Of a DNA stretch of 64,000 nucleotides, positions 41,435-52,704 are shown piece after piece. Positions within the stretch are counted from its first letter, which is position 1; every line of letters begins with the position of its first letter. A model generated the notes under the pieces. The model worked only from the letters and a program-made list of their open reading frames with translations. It was not told the origin of the DNA and ran no database searches. This DNA is from Laburnicola sp. R22_1. Its lineage: Eukaryota > Ascomycota > Dothideomycetes > Pleosporales > Didymosphaeriaceae. Both the position numbers and the translations under genes were made by a program. The stretch spans positions 3,906,001 to 3,970,000 of the forward strand of contig JACONQ010000005.1 of NCBI GenBank assembly GCA_014281115.1, in the 5' to 3' direction.

Positions 41435-43564
41435 CTACCAGTTAGGACGCGTCCAACCTGACCGCTTCTCCTTCCTCCACTCTGTCCTCAGTGCTCTGAT
41501 GGTTCGCTTGAAGTTATCATTCCTTGGTGTGTTGGCGCGCCTAATCCACCTGGCCTCGAGCGCATTCAGCATCGTGTTCATGGTGTTGTCCGTTCGGCTC
41601 TTCGCAAGAGTAAAGGACTCATTCATGTACTTGATCCAGAGATTGCGAAGCCCTTGTCGCTGCCATGCAGTATGCCCAGGTTCAGGTGGGTGGTTGGGGA
41701 GAGCTTGATCGATTTCATCGAGCGCATCCCTGATTCGCTGCACTTGTGCGACAAAATACTGTTTGACCAGTGGGTTCTTGTGGTACTTTTGAGCACCGAG
41801 AAGTGCCTTTACTCGGACGGCTTCGACGGCGGCATCGTTCTGGTTGCGGTCAATCGCATTGCCAGCTGGAATAAGATTGTAAATTTGATTTGTGCGTTTG
41901 CGAGTCCACATCTATTATGGATGGTTAGCCGGGTCCCTCTCGTAGATGCGCTTCATCCTACCTGTTGCTTCGCTGGTGCGTTGATGTCTGCTTGCAACCA
42001 CACGAACTCATTCCTGAAGTCAACTCCAGGATATCTCCACGCAAGATGTTTCTTCGGAGTCAGACGGCGATTTCCATTGGCAGGGATAGTGAATGTCGGC
42101 TTCCAGGTCTTCTTCCAGTATGTGCAAAAGTCTATCTGCGCACCATTCTGGGCGGGGTTCGGATCCGTGAACCGGGCCTGACCGCCGAATTCTTCTTTGT
42201 CAAGCCATTCGAAGAACCTGGTGACCATCTGCCATTCTAGTATGTGCTCTACCTCGTAGTCGCCGCCGAGCGCGGCGGGAACTTTGCGGAAAGCAGGCGT
42301 ATGCCCCCATGCCATGTTTTGACACTGCTGTGGATACTGCCAACCGAAAACGCGAGCGTTCCTCTGTCCATGAGTCAGCTCTGAGTACTGTTGTGGAAAG
42401 GAATTTACACACCAATGCGCGCGCGTTGGCGTCACTTGGATATGATCGTGCGTTGAATGTCTTCGGTCCCTCTTCGCATGCCGAACCGGGTTTAGAACCT
42501 CGTTTGGTCAAAGAGTGCATCAAGTTGTCTACGAAGCCCTGGGGAGCGTCGACATCTCGGGAAAGCAGCTTGTTCTTAGCATTCTCCCTGGCGTTCTTTG
42601 CCTTCGCCTTCCTGAGAATCTTCTTGCAATCGAGTTTGTCCTCACGTTGGCAGGCTGCAGGCTGCTTCTTACCACCAGGCGTCTTGCCAGCTGGCGCGCG
42701 TGGCTGGACTTTTCCCCCCTTTCCGGGCTTGGTCTTCTTCTCAGAGGGGCACTTGGTTGGTTTTTTGGCCGGCTTTTTACCGGGCTTCTTCGCAGGCTTG
42801 TTCGCAGGCTTCTTTGTAGGCTTCTTCGCAGGCTTCTTCGCAGGCTTCTTAGCTGGTTTCTTCTTGGGCTTTCTGGCTGGCTTCTTCCGGGGCCTACTGG
42901 GCCTACTGGGCCGGGTTCTCGTACGTCTGCTTCCACCTCGACCTTTGCGGGCAACCAGGCTACGACTTTCGAGGTCCTCTTCGTCGCCCATTTCCAAATC
43001 GACGTCATGATCCTCGTCAAGGTCCCGGCGCTCAAGACCTTCCTCGTCTTCATCGTCTTCCTCCTCTCCCTCCTCCTCGTTATCATCATCATCGTCGTCG
43101 TCGTCTTCATCTCCATCTTCAACGCTGCGGGCTGCAAGGTTCTCCATCAACTCGTCTAGTTCCCCTCCCCCTGTGATATCACGCTCACGTAAGTCGGTGT
43201 GGTAGATCTCATAGCCAATATCATTGACATATGCATCACCCCCAAGCACCTTCTCACCAATAACACATTCGTTCAAGATAGATTGAAAAGCTGCCCTGCA
43301 GTTCTCAACCGAATCGGTGTGCTCCTGGCGATCGATCTGGAAAGTATAATGCGGGGATTCAAAGTACAAAACCTCGCTTGCATTGGCGAACGGAAGATCG
43401 TTGCATAGTTCAAATCCGGGTCCTTCGAGGAAAGGGCGAATAGTCTTGGCGACATCTTCACCAGGAATGTGCTTCTCGCTCTGGTGTTCGTAGTTGCAAG
43501 CGACGATCGCATGTGTGCCCACCGCGTTCGCCAACGCGGCTGTAGCGACGATAAATCGTTTCAT
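41435..43564 (-). CDS. secreted modular protein: Cys domain, acidic tract, Lys-Pro repeats, C-terminal unknown domain
   Basis: Three exons, all phase 0: 43564-42413, 42363-41962 and 41911-41435, 676 residues. Introns of 49 and 50 bases have branches GCTGAC and GCTAAC; the first donor is GTGTGT. Signal peptide MKRFIVATAALANAVGTHA. Residues 20-125 carry four cysteines (23, 54, 89, 100) with ENCRAAFQSILNEC and a GG-D-Y-x-N-x-GYEIYH ending, recalling Ecp2/Hce2-type effector domains. Residues 149-176 are almost all Asp/Glu, followed by dibasic ERR. Residues 226-271 are KKPAKKPAKKP-type repeats. The conserved-looking C-terminal module starts near 390 (VFGWQYPQQCQNMAWG) and includes VEHILEWQMVTRFFEWL. 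A similar E-H-hydrophobic-E-x-Q element occurs in fungal Hce2/chitinase 'killer-toxin-like' proteins. Function inferred only: secreted, possibly antagonistic or effector. Confidence 0.78.
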
Positions 43565-44750
43565 GCTTCACGCGCTGATCAATTCGCAACGAATGACGAT
43601 AGAAAGAGTGTATTTAATTGATCAAAATGAATGGAATGCGCAACAGCGCAAAAAAGATAAAAGAATGAATGTATGAATGGACGGACGAACGAATGTGGAA
43701 GTCAATGTAGCGCAGTGGAAAGAATAACTACATGTGGTGTAAAAGCGGCTTTTATGAAGTCGCGAAATGACCAGTCAGACTCCGTATTACTGGTATTCCT
43801 ACGGCACAGTGTAGAGGAAACGCATCGTTGTAGGATAGTTGCCGGACTCCGTATACTGTGTCTGACCTTGCAAAACCACGTCTTGGCATCTTACTGTGGC
43901 TCACTGCGTGTAGGTCGAATTTGGTAAGACAGCATGGAAATGTTAGCTTGAGTGTGCCAAGAAAAGATCCTCCAGAATCAAAATTTGCATTATGTTGCTC
44001 TTGGCCATGTAGATGGTACATATGAGGAGTAACCGATTTCATAACAGTGTCGTAGCGCCCGATCATTATCACTGGTTTGTCCTAAGGCGTATCAATACAG
44101 CTGCAAATAATTCGAATAATTGTTCAGGTTGGTACATGAGGCCTCTCGATTCCGGACTAGGTTGGTCAAGGAAGATGGGGCTGCCCAGTTCTCAAGGTGA
44201 GACTTAGTCTATATGTCCAGGCTCAGATCGAAAAGGGAGTAATGCTACCGCGACTTGACACCGTGCTTCAAGGTTGCAAATAGACAAGTGGGCCCCGAGC
44301 TTTTCGGTGAAATAAAGAGAAGGAGCATAAGGTGGTATTCATCTTAGGAGATCGCGATGGCAGTGTTCTTGGGGTGATGCGGAACCCCATTGGTGGTGGG
44401 ATCGGACTTGAGTCGGAGGACGTCTAACGCCGCATCTTACTGTACTCCCGGAGCTCAGCCTCAAGTAACACCTCGCATTTCGTAATAAGAACAACCCAAA
44501 CGTACCAAAAGTCAGACAAAGCATGGGGCATGGTGACATGTTTCAGCTAAGGCAAATAATGCCAAGTTAGGGTGATTGACTGAAACACCCGATTATGATT
44601 TGCAAATAATGAGTTCCCGAGTTCCCACCCGCAGCTGTGACACACGTGCCACCCGCTTTTTGCTGTACATACTCATTGACTTCAATGCCCGTTGAAGAGC
44701 ATTGCAGGAGTCGGTAAATGTTCTATTATGTGTTTCTATGCGAGATAACG
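43565..44750. other. intergenic, no gene seen
   Basis: Promoter of the secreted-protein gene plus about 900 bases of unassigned sequence before the pogo cluster. Short frames on both strands show no recognisable motif. Confidence 0.55.
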
Positions 44751-44841
44751 TACCATGGGTGCGGGGTCAATGCGCGCCGAGCCTCAATGCGCGCTCAACA
44801 CGAAAACACCTCAAGCTTCAACACCACCTATCGCTACCAAT

Positions 44842-46725
44842 ATGGGGTCAATTGAGGCTGCGCTTGAAGCGATACAATCGCAAGAACCTGGAGACTCTAT
44901 TAACTATACAAAAATCGCGAAGGAGCATAGCGTTGTACGCTCTACGCTCACCCGGAGACACCAGGCTGTAACGCAGTCGCGTACAGCTGAGGGAATCAAC
45001 CGACGAAAACTTCGCCCTCAACAGGAGCAGGAGCTTATACGCTATATTAAAAAACTCACTTAGCGAGGCCTACCACCTATACGGCAAATGATCCAGAACT
45101 TTGCAGCCTGTATAGCTAAAACGAGCGTTAGCATGTACTGGGTTGATTAGTTCGTCAAGCGACACAGCATTGATCTAGTTTCAAGATGGACAGCTGGAAT
45201 GGATAGCAATCGCCACAAAGCCGACTTAGAGACAAAGTACAGCCTATATTTCGACCTACTACAGCAGAAAATTAGCCAATACGATATCGAGCCTCAGCAC
45301 ACGTACAATATGGACGAAAAAGGCATCCTACTAGGCATTACTACTCGCTCAAAGCGGATCTTTAGTAGGCAGCTGTACGAGAGCAAGGAGGTGAGGCAGG
45401 CTATTCAGGATGGTAGCCGTGAGTGGATTTCGCTCCTAGCCTGCATATGCGCCGACGGATCGGCTCTAGATCCAGCCCTCATCTATTAGGCTGCCTTAGG
45501 TAGCCTACAATTAAGCTGGGTTGAAGAAATTAACCCTTAGGAACACTTAGCCTTTATCACCTCATCGCCTTCTGGCTAGACAAATAACGAGATAGGCCTC
45601 GCGTGGCTTAAGCAGGTGTTTGATTGCTGTACTAAGGAGAAAGCTGGACGCTCCTACTGACTACTTATCCTTAACGGCCATGGATCCCACCTTACTATGG
45701 ATTTTATTAATTACTGTGACCGGAATAGGATACTCCTAGCTATATTTCCGCCTTATTCGACGCATACGCTACAGCCGCTCGACGTTGTTATGTTTAAGCC
45801 TCTCTCCACTGCCTACTTAGCTGAGCTCTTAGCCTTCCTACACAGGTGCTAGGGACTATCGTCAATCGCAAAAAGAGACTTCTTTAGCCTATTCTGGAGG
45901 GCTTGGGGTAGCTTGTTTAGGAAGCCATTGATTATTAAGGCCTTTGAGGCTACTGGCATATCACCACTCAACCCAGAGGTTATACTTAAGAGATTTACTA
46001 AGACTAGCCTACCTAAGCGGGAATCAAGAGAAAGCTTAACCTTAGTACTTAGCGCGTCTGACTGGAGGAAAATCGACCGGCTCCTAAAGGCTGCAGTAGA
46101 TATAGGGAATAGTAATAAGGCAAAGAAGCTGAGCCGAACAGTGCACTCAATTGCCGTACAAAAACAGCTACTACAGCATGAAAATGAGGGACTAAGAGCA
46201 GCACTAGGCAATGAGAAGAGGCGTAGGAAGCGTGGCAAGCCTTTGCTGGATAAACAGCCTACTGAGTACTTAGGGGGTGCTGTTTTCTGGTCCCCAAGGA
46301 AGGTGCAGGAGGCACGTGATCGTCTACAGCAAAAAGAGGCTAAGGCAGAGCAGCTAGTACTCTAAAAAACTAAGGCAGCTAAGGCTTGGAGGGCTAGCCA
46401 GTAGCTGAAGGCTAGACTACTCCAAGAGAAGCGCGTTGCGAGGGCTGAGGCTTAGGCAGCTCGAGCGAAGGCAAAGGCGGATCAGGCAGCTGAGCGAGCC
46501 CAGAAGTAGCAGGCTCGCAGGGCTTAGCAACACTACAAGAATTGTATAAAAATAGCTAAGAAAGGTAGAAAAAAGGCATTAAGGCTACCTAAGCAGGGCA
46601 TAAGGGAAAAAAAGCTTATTAATAAGGCTATAGATGCTGCTGAGGCCTTAGGTGCTGCATCACAGCCTCTACAGCCTCAGTCGCGCCGGGGCCGGAATAT
46701 TAGAACTCCGAGTAGATTTTTAACG
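44842..46725 (+). pseudogene. RIP-decayed transposase of element 3
   Basis: One frame runs from the ATG at 44842 to the stop at the element 4 insertion site. It has about twelve internal stops (ten TAG, one TGA, one TAA) and no frameshift. CENP-B/HTH part: IAKEHSVVRSTLTRRHQAV and LRPQQEQELIRYIKKL. DDE core: YNMDEKGILLGI, then LLILNGHGSH where Asp has become Asn, then THTLQPLDVVMFKPL. Basic C-terminus: AVQKQLLQHENEGLRAAL, RRRKRGKPLL and AVFWSPRKVQEARDR. The point-mutation-only decay is the RIP signature. Confidence 0.9.
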
Positions 46726-46727
46726 TA

Positions 46728-48878
46728 AGCGATCACCGGATGCACGCTATCACCGGATGCACGGTCTCCCACACCAAAACCCCCCATCTTCAAAATTTGA
46801 TAAAATGATCAACGAGGACGATATTCAACTAGCTATTGATGATTTGAAATCGCAAAAAGTCGTTAATTTTGCTGCCACCGCTAAAAAATACAATCTAGAT
46901 CGTACGACGCTCATGCGCCGCTTTTAAGGGAAAACGACCTCAAATCAAGAAGCCAACTCAACTCACCACAAGCTTCTCACAGACGCTTAAGAAGAAGTTC
47001 TTCTACAGCATATCTCCGATCTTTAGGACTGGGGAATGCCGCCAACCCCTTAAATCCTAGAAAATTTGATTGTGGAGATCGTACGAAAGCCGATCGGACA
47101 ATGCTGGGTTCGCCGATTCTGCCAGCGGCACAAAAACGAGATCAAAAGTGTTTATCTTCGTAGAATTGACCAAACCCGTAAGGTAGCCGATAATTCTGTA
47201 TACTTTGAGCATTTCTATCGAGGTGTACGACTTCTCCCTTCTTTAGTTCCTCTAGAATCCAAAACCCGAAGGCATGTGCTTACTTCTCCCATCTAGCTTG
47301 ATGAAAAGATCAGAAAGTACCGCATTCGCCATTTAAACATATATAATTTTGACGAAAAAGGATTTCTTCTTGGCCTATGTCGTACGATGAAAAGAATTGT
47401 ATCGACCCTGCAACTTTGGAAGAAGAAAATTCTTGGATTAAATCAAGATGGTAGTCGGGAGTTTATATCCCTTCTTGCAGCAATCTGTGCCGACGGAACA
47501 GCGCTCCCACCGGCCTTAATCTATCAAGGCGATTCACATGACCTCCAAGACACTTGGTTAGAAGATTTCGATGGCTCATCGGACGATGCATACTTTGCAG
47601 TCTCAAAGAAGGGCTGGACGAACGATGAACTCGGGATGTCCTGGCTTTCAAAGATATTTGAGCCTCGTACGAGGGAAAAAGCTGGCAAATCGAAACGACT
47701 TCTTCTTGTGGACGGTCACTCGAGTCATGTTAATCTTCGGTTTATTGACTTTTGTGACCAACATGACATTATTCTCGCAATTTTACCGCCGCATTCAACG
47801 CACCGATTACAGCCCCTTGACGTTGGAATCTTCTCTCCGCTTTCTACCGCATATTCAAAAGAAATTGACCGGCTTATTCAGTCAAGCCATGGATTCTCTC
47901 GAGTAACAAAACGAAACTTTTGGACTCTCTTTCGTACAGCGTGGAATTCGGCGTTAACGGTTAAGAATATTCGATCCGCTTTTGCTACTCCAGGAATCTA
48001 CCCCATAGATCAGAGCAAGGTACTTCAGAAGATTACAAGGGAGACCCCGTCACCCATTATAAGCGATAGCGAAAGGAAGCATATTACCCCAGGCTCTGTA
48101 CGAGGTCTCCGTCGTGCGGTAAAGGCGATCTCCAAGGAGAAAGAGGATGTCAATCTCGGGATAGATTTAATTATTCGCGCCAGCGAAAAACTAGCAATAC
48201 GAAACGAAATACTTAAACATGAAAACCAAGGGCTTCGTACGGCACTTGTTAATGAGAAAAAAGGGCGGAAAAGAGGGAAGCCGGCTAGACTTTTGACCAA
48301 GAACAGCCTGGAGAGGCCCAGTTCTTCTCTCCCGCTAAAGTTGCTGCCGTACGAAGCCGTATGAATGAGCTGGAGCGGCAGAAACAACTCGAAAAGGCCG
48401 AAGCTGAAGAGAGACGCCGGAATCGGGCCACCGAGAAGGAGAGAAAGGCACAGGAGGCTCTTAAGAGAAGGGAGGAGAGAAGGAAGGCCCGGGAAGAAAA
48501 ACTGCAACAAAAGGAACGCAAAAAGAAGAACATCTTGTACGACAGCAAGTAAATAAACAAATCCGGCAGGAAAATCAGCTTCAAAAGGATCATCAAAAGG
48601 AAGAAAAGAAACCTCAGAAGCGGAAAAGAGAGGATACCGTGGTGGAATGCTCCAAGAGGCAGAAATCAGTAGTCGGACGAAATGGGCGGCAGATCACGCT
48701 CCCCTTAAGGTTTCAGGATTAGATAAATAAATATTCGTTTTCGCATAGCTTTCTTTACTTTGTATCCAAAACTTGAAGATTATCCGTCGTCTTAATCGGT
48801 TGATATTGGGGTTTTCGTACGAGGGGTTCGTGTGCAGGAGACCGTGCATCCGGTGATAGCGTGCATCCGGTGATCGCT
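46728..48878 (+). mobile_element. pogo/Fot1-like transposon (element 4), nested in element 3
   Basis: 2,151 bp. The ends start AGCGATCACCGGATGCACG, with a complementary right end. TA duplications lie at 46726-46727 and 48879-48880. The 17-bp period motif ATCACCGGATGCACG occurs at 46732 and 46749. It inserted at the extreme 3' end of the element 3 transposase gene, at a TA inside a palindrome-like ACGTA/TACGT context. Confidence 0.92.
46805..48552 (+). pseudogene. lightly decayed transposase of element 4
   Basis: ATG at 46805 (INEDDIQLAIDDLKSQKV). Five in-frame stops lie in the first third (46925, 46988, 47024, 47051, 47294). The frame is then open to about 48290, where a one-base shift in a T run moves it. 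The basic C-terminal coiled coil (MNELERQKQLEKAEAEERRR) continues in the other frame to about 48552. DDE core intact: NFDEKGFLLGL, DGSREFISLLAAICADG, KRLLLVDGHSSHVN and THRLQPLDVG. It is less decayed than its host element 3, consistent with later insertion. Confidence 0.88.
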
Positions 48879-49042
48879 TACGTTATAGCTATAATTAATT
48901 ATTAAGATTTATAGACCTCATCACCAGAAATTCTTATAATAATAGCAATTGTAGGGAGCTCTGCAGCTTCAAGTTTAGCTGAGCTGGTTTGGTGTTGAGC
49001 GCGCATTGAGGCTCGGCGCGCATTGACCCCGCACCCATGGTA

Positions 49043-50145
49043 ATCCACCAGTGAGCTGCGTACACCACTGAGCTGCGCACCCCACCAAAACGCGACACGA
49101 CGCGTCCACCTTTTTGACCATGGCTCAACAACGACGAGCTCAATTGCTATCAAAAGAAGGCAGACTTAGTCTTGCCCTTGTCTCAATCAAGTCTCATCCT
49201 CATCAGTCAATTCGCGCTATGGCATCAGCCTACGATGTCCCGGAATCAACCCTCCGGTCGCGCCTCCGTGGTGTCCAAGCTAGAATTGAGACAACGTCCG
49301 ACAAACGCAAGCTATCGCCTCTTGAAGAGCAGTCTCTCGTTCGCTGGATCCTAGACCTTGATGGACGAGGCTTTCCACCCTATATTACCGATGTGCGCCG
49401 AATGGCAGACGTCCTGCTTCAAGCTCGAGGCCAGATCCCGCCTCCACAGCCTATCGGCAAGAACTGGGTGTCACGCTTTGTCAACAGCCAGACAGAGCTC
49501 ATAACTAAGTGGGACAGGAAGCTGCATGCTCAGCGTGCTCTCTGTCAAGATCCAGTCAAGTTCAGAGCCTGGTTCAAGCTTGTTGAGGACACGCGTCAGA
49601 AGTACGGCATAACAGATGAGGACACATACAATTTTGATGAGACAGGATTCATGATGGGAGTCGCCAGCACGTCTAAGGTCGTTACAAGCTCTGACAGAGT
49701 TGGGCGAGCAATTGCTATACAGCCTGGCAATCGCGACTGGGTCACAGCAATTGAATGTGTTAGCGCGTCAGGCTGGGCGCTCTCGCCATTTATCATACTG
49801 TCTGGAAAGCTACACCAAGCTGGCTGGTATCGGCTTATCCCAGGCGACTGGAGGCTTGCAGTGAGCGATAATGGCTGGACAACTGACGAGCTTGGCCTAG
49901 AATGGCTCAAGCACTTCAACTATCAGACCGCGTTGCGCTCAGCTGGAGCCTATCGCCTGCTTATCCTAGACGCTCAAAGTGCCATGTGCAAGGCCACAAG
50001 AGGACTCAATGTAGAAGCAATTAGGAATATTTTGTATGTATATTTATATAGGTTCCATTCAGTTGTTGTTTAGTTATCTGTCAAAAAGGCGCACGCGTTT
50101 TGGTGGGGTGCGCAGCTCAGTGGTGTACGCAGCTCACTGGTGGAT
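49043..50145 (+). mobile_element. internally deleted pogo/Fot1-like transposon (element 5)
   Basis: 1,103 bp. Ends ATCCACCAGTGAGCTGCG with a complementary right end. The left TA at 49041-49042 is shared with element 3; the right TA is at 50146-50147. The 17-bp period motif TGAGCTGCG occurs at 49052 and 49069. The terminal repeats are about 55 bp and nearly perfect. The coding region stops abruptly at the second catalytic block, so this is a deletion derivative that could be mobilised only in trans. Confidence 0.9.
49120..50073 (+). pseudogene. truncated CENP-B-type transposase of element 5
   Basis: An open frame without stops encodes the N-terminal half of a Fot1/Molly-like transposase. Psq-type HTH: SIRAMASAYDVPESTLRSRL. 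CENP-B HTH: LSPLEEQSLVRWILDLDGRG and FPPYITDVRRMADVLL. First catalytic block: TYNFDETGFMMGV. It then reads DWVTAIECVSASGWALSPF and GWTTDELGLEWLKHF. After YRLLILDA it departs from the expected D-G-x-x-S-H block and ends in unrelated sequence (LNVEAIRNILYVYLYRF). The third catalytic residue and the basic C-terminus are missing. The intact N-terminal DNA-binding part could act as a repressor of related elements; that is inference. Confidence 0.88.
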
Positions 50146-50147
50146 TA

Positions 50148-51155
50148 CGTTACAGGAAACGACTGCAGACGGTCGCTTACCCACGCCTTGTTTTCTTGGT
50201 CAACTTAAGCGCCCCGCCCCCAACCCGCAGGAGTGTTGAAAAATCGCGCGCTCCATCTTGCTTGAGCCAAGCGAGGGCGCTTCTAGAGCGCAAGGGTGTG
50301 ATAGGCGTAACGAATCCTGCGCCAAGTACTTGTGGGTCGTCGCGCCTCCCATCATTCCCGAATTCGAGATGTCGTTTGATAATTCTCCAAAACTAAAGAG
50401 ATGGGGCCTTGGGAATAATCCAAGTTCTATAAGGATTCTTGGGACTCAGAAAGTGTGTAAAGCATCAAAGGAGGCAGAGAGGCAGTGGCACGAACATATC
50501 TGCGACGAAGTAATAATTCAATACAATTTTCGGCAAAATTGTAGTATCATTTGTTACGGTCTGAATAAAACCGTGCGTTAGGCGGATGGAATTGAAAGAC
50601 ACTGATAATCAATTGGATACTAACAGTCAAGATTTATGTATGTGGGCGTTTAAAGGTGTGGTACAAGTATAGGTAGTTGTACGCTTCTAAGATGGGGGGC
50701 TAATAAGGCTGGGGACGATAGCTGCTGGAACGCGCTCGCGTGCAAGGAGGTTAATCATATAAAGGCACAGTATATTTAAAGATGCTAATACTCTCGGTCC
50801 TACCTAGGACTTCTTATAATGATATATCTGGCCAATTTAAGGAGTGCTGCATGCCTCAAACATCAGAAGAACCCGGAATTTGAGATGGAATAGCTCAAAT
50901 GGTACACTCCAGGGAAACATCTTTACCCTCGAAGATCTAACCTCAGCCCGACATTGTGTCGAACACCACAGCATGTCAAAATTCGCTGTTATAAACAATC
51001 TGTTCATGTGTTCCGGAATTTTCAAGGCGTACGCGGTTTTTTTCGGAGAAATCAGAGTAAAGCATATCTAACCACCATTATCATCCGGCCACCGGTGTAC
51101 AGTTCTAAAGAGGTATCGCAAACTGTCCTGCAACGGAACAGAAGTCCCAATATAC
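50148..51155. other. intergenic, no gene seen
   Basis: 1 kb between element 5 and the lectin/aerolysin-like gene. Short frames only, no recognised domain. Confidence 0.55.
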
Positions 51156-52704
51156 TCATGCAATGAATGAGAAGCCGCGCTTGCCATCTAGAATTAAAGC
51201 AGGTGGTACCTGAGAACGTGTGTCGTTCTCAACGCCGATGGAACGACGCTCTTCCGCATCCGCGGCGCCGTCGGACACCATAGTGCCGTCTAGTTCCGCC
51301 AACAGTTGGTCATTCTCCTCTTGCAGTGTCCCATTCTTCCTTTTCAGGGCCGCAATCTGCTTCTTAAGTGTTTCAATCTCCTTTCTAAGTGCTGCGGTAT
51401 CTTTGCCGCCGTCCAAGCTTTCTTTGGCCCTCTGCTCACGCTCTTTCTTTTCCTGCTCTTCTCTCTCTGGTTTTTCCTTCCACTCGGCGAGCTTGGCCTG
51501 CAATACCTCGGGTCCATTCTCCCCCTTCTTATAGCTGATGCATTTGTTCTCGTTTCTGGACCAGGCGACGCCCTTTACGGTTCCAGCTTCATGGTAAGTC
51601 CAACGCTGGCCGCTTTGGAGCTCAAGATCGATCTGCAAGACTTTAGTTCGACACGCTTCAAATGGATCGGGTCGTAGTCACCGTGCTTCCATAATCCAAG
51701 TCGTATTTACCGCTGAAAGCTAATGACTCGCAGTAGATGGCCTCTCCCTTGGGAATCATGCCAGCCACCGAGAAGTAGAGAGTTTCCTGTATCCTTCGCA
51801 TCAGTCTGTGGTATTGCAGTAGGAAAGCACCACTCACCTCCTTCTCACCCGACTCAGTTGTTTCAACGGAGTTGGTAGTCTCCCAGTGATATTCAGTGGA
51901 GACGCTACCACCAAGACCTATCGCCGGTAATCCAAAATCGATGCTCGCACTGATGGAGCCTCCGAACGTGTGTGAAGAGCTTCTCGTGGTGGACCAACTC
52001 TTCAACTTCCGAATCTCCCTGTCAACACTGTATTCCATCTTCTGGCCTGTCCAGTTCTCCTGCGTGTAGGAGTCGATAGCCTCCGGCTTCGCGTTCTTGA
52101 GCTTCTCATTCGCACCATTGAGGCTCTCATCGTTCAGGCTGAAGTCCTTTATCTCCCGATTTTTGATACCAGACTCCATCATCAGGAAAGCAATCATGTC
52201 AATGCTGCCACCGTGATTTCCGTAAGCGCCCATGATGATACCAGCACCATTGACGACAGGGCTGTCGTAGCCCTGTGTGTTCTTAGGTGTTTTACCAGCT
52301 TTCCACGGCTCCCTGTTGCTGATCTTAATTTCAATCGCAGCAACTCGTTCGACGTCTGATTTCCCGTTGGGCCAGACTGTGATATACTCAACCTCCTCCT
52401 GCGTAGTGTCCCATTGGAGCCATTCCTTCTTGTCTCCCGTCATCTGACCGTAGCGCTCCGGAGCAGCCCCGTTGGTGAATTGGAATTCGATACCATTTAC
52501 GCTGTCGCCGTTGTACCAGGCTTGTATGCCATTGATGGCGGCACCATCCTTCCACTTCGTGGCACACCATTGACCACCAGTATTGTATCCAACAGCGTGC
52601 GACTTCCACGGTCCACTGTCACAATCACCAATCGCTTGAGTATGTCCAAGTAAGGCCGAGAAGGCTGCGACAGCCCAAAGCCCCGACTGTTCGAAAAATT
52701 TCAT
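51156..52704 (-). pseudogene. secreted lectin-like / aerolysin-like pore-forming family protein, broken by a frameshift
   Basis: Start at 52704, giving a signal peptide (MKFFEQSGLWAVAAFSALLG). One in-frame 51-base intron lies at 51837-51787 (GTGAGT...TACAG). Residues about 27-165 look like a jacalin-type beta-prism module (WKDGAAINGIQAWYNGD, YDSPVVNGAGIIMGAYG). Residues about 170-330 look like the aerolysin/epsilon-toxin-type beta region, Ser/Thr-rich with alternating polarity (TTRSSSHTFGGSISASIDFG). This frame ends at 51658. The continuation (QIDLELQSGQRWTYHEAG..., then a Glu/Lys coiled coil) lies in another frame down to 51156, so a one-base shift separates the halves within about 51650-51670. 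It may be a real lesion or a sequence error. Such proteins are usually secreted and membrane-acting in defence or competition. Confidence 0.7.

Larger units (their letters stand above)
44753..49040 (+). mobile_element. pogo/Fot1-like transposon (element 3), split by element 4
   Basis: The ends start CCATGGGTGCGGGGTCAATG, with an exact complement at the right end. TA duplications lie at 44751-44752 and 49041-49042. The 17-bp period motif TCAATGCGCGC occurs at 44767 and 44784, and its complement at 48999 and 49016. Without the nested element 4 (46728-48878) it is about 2.1 kb. The right TA is directly followed by element 5, so the two share one TA. Confidence 0.92.

Noticed and set aside
42309..43159. 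Plus-strand frames rich in Leu/Phe/Gly repeats (FAGFFAGF-like) resembling membrane repeats
   Set aside because: They are the antisense of the Lys-Pro repeats of the secreted protein.
44842..46725. Possible stop-codon reassignment, because most stops in element 3 are TAG
   Set aside because: Other elements also carry TAA and TGA, and host genes use TAG as a terminator. RIP of CAG and TGG codons explains the bias.
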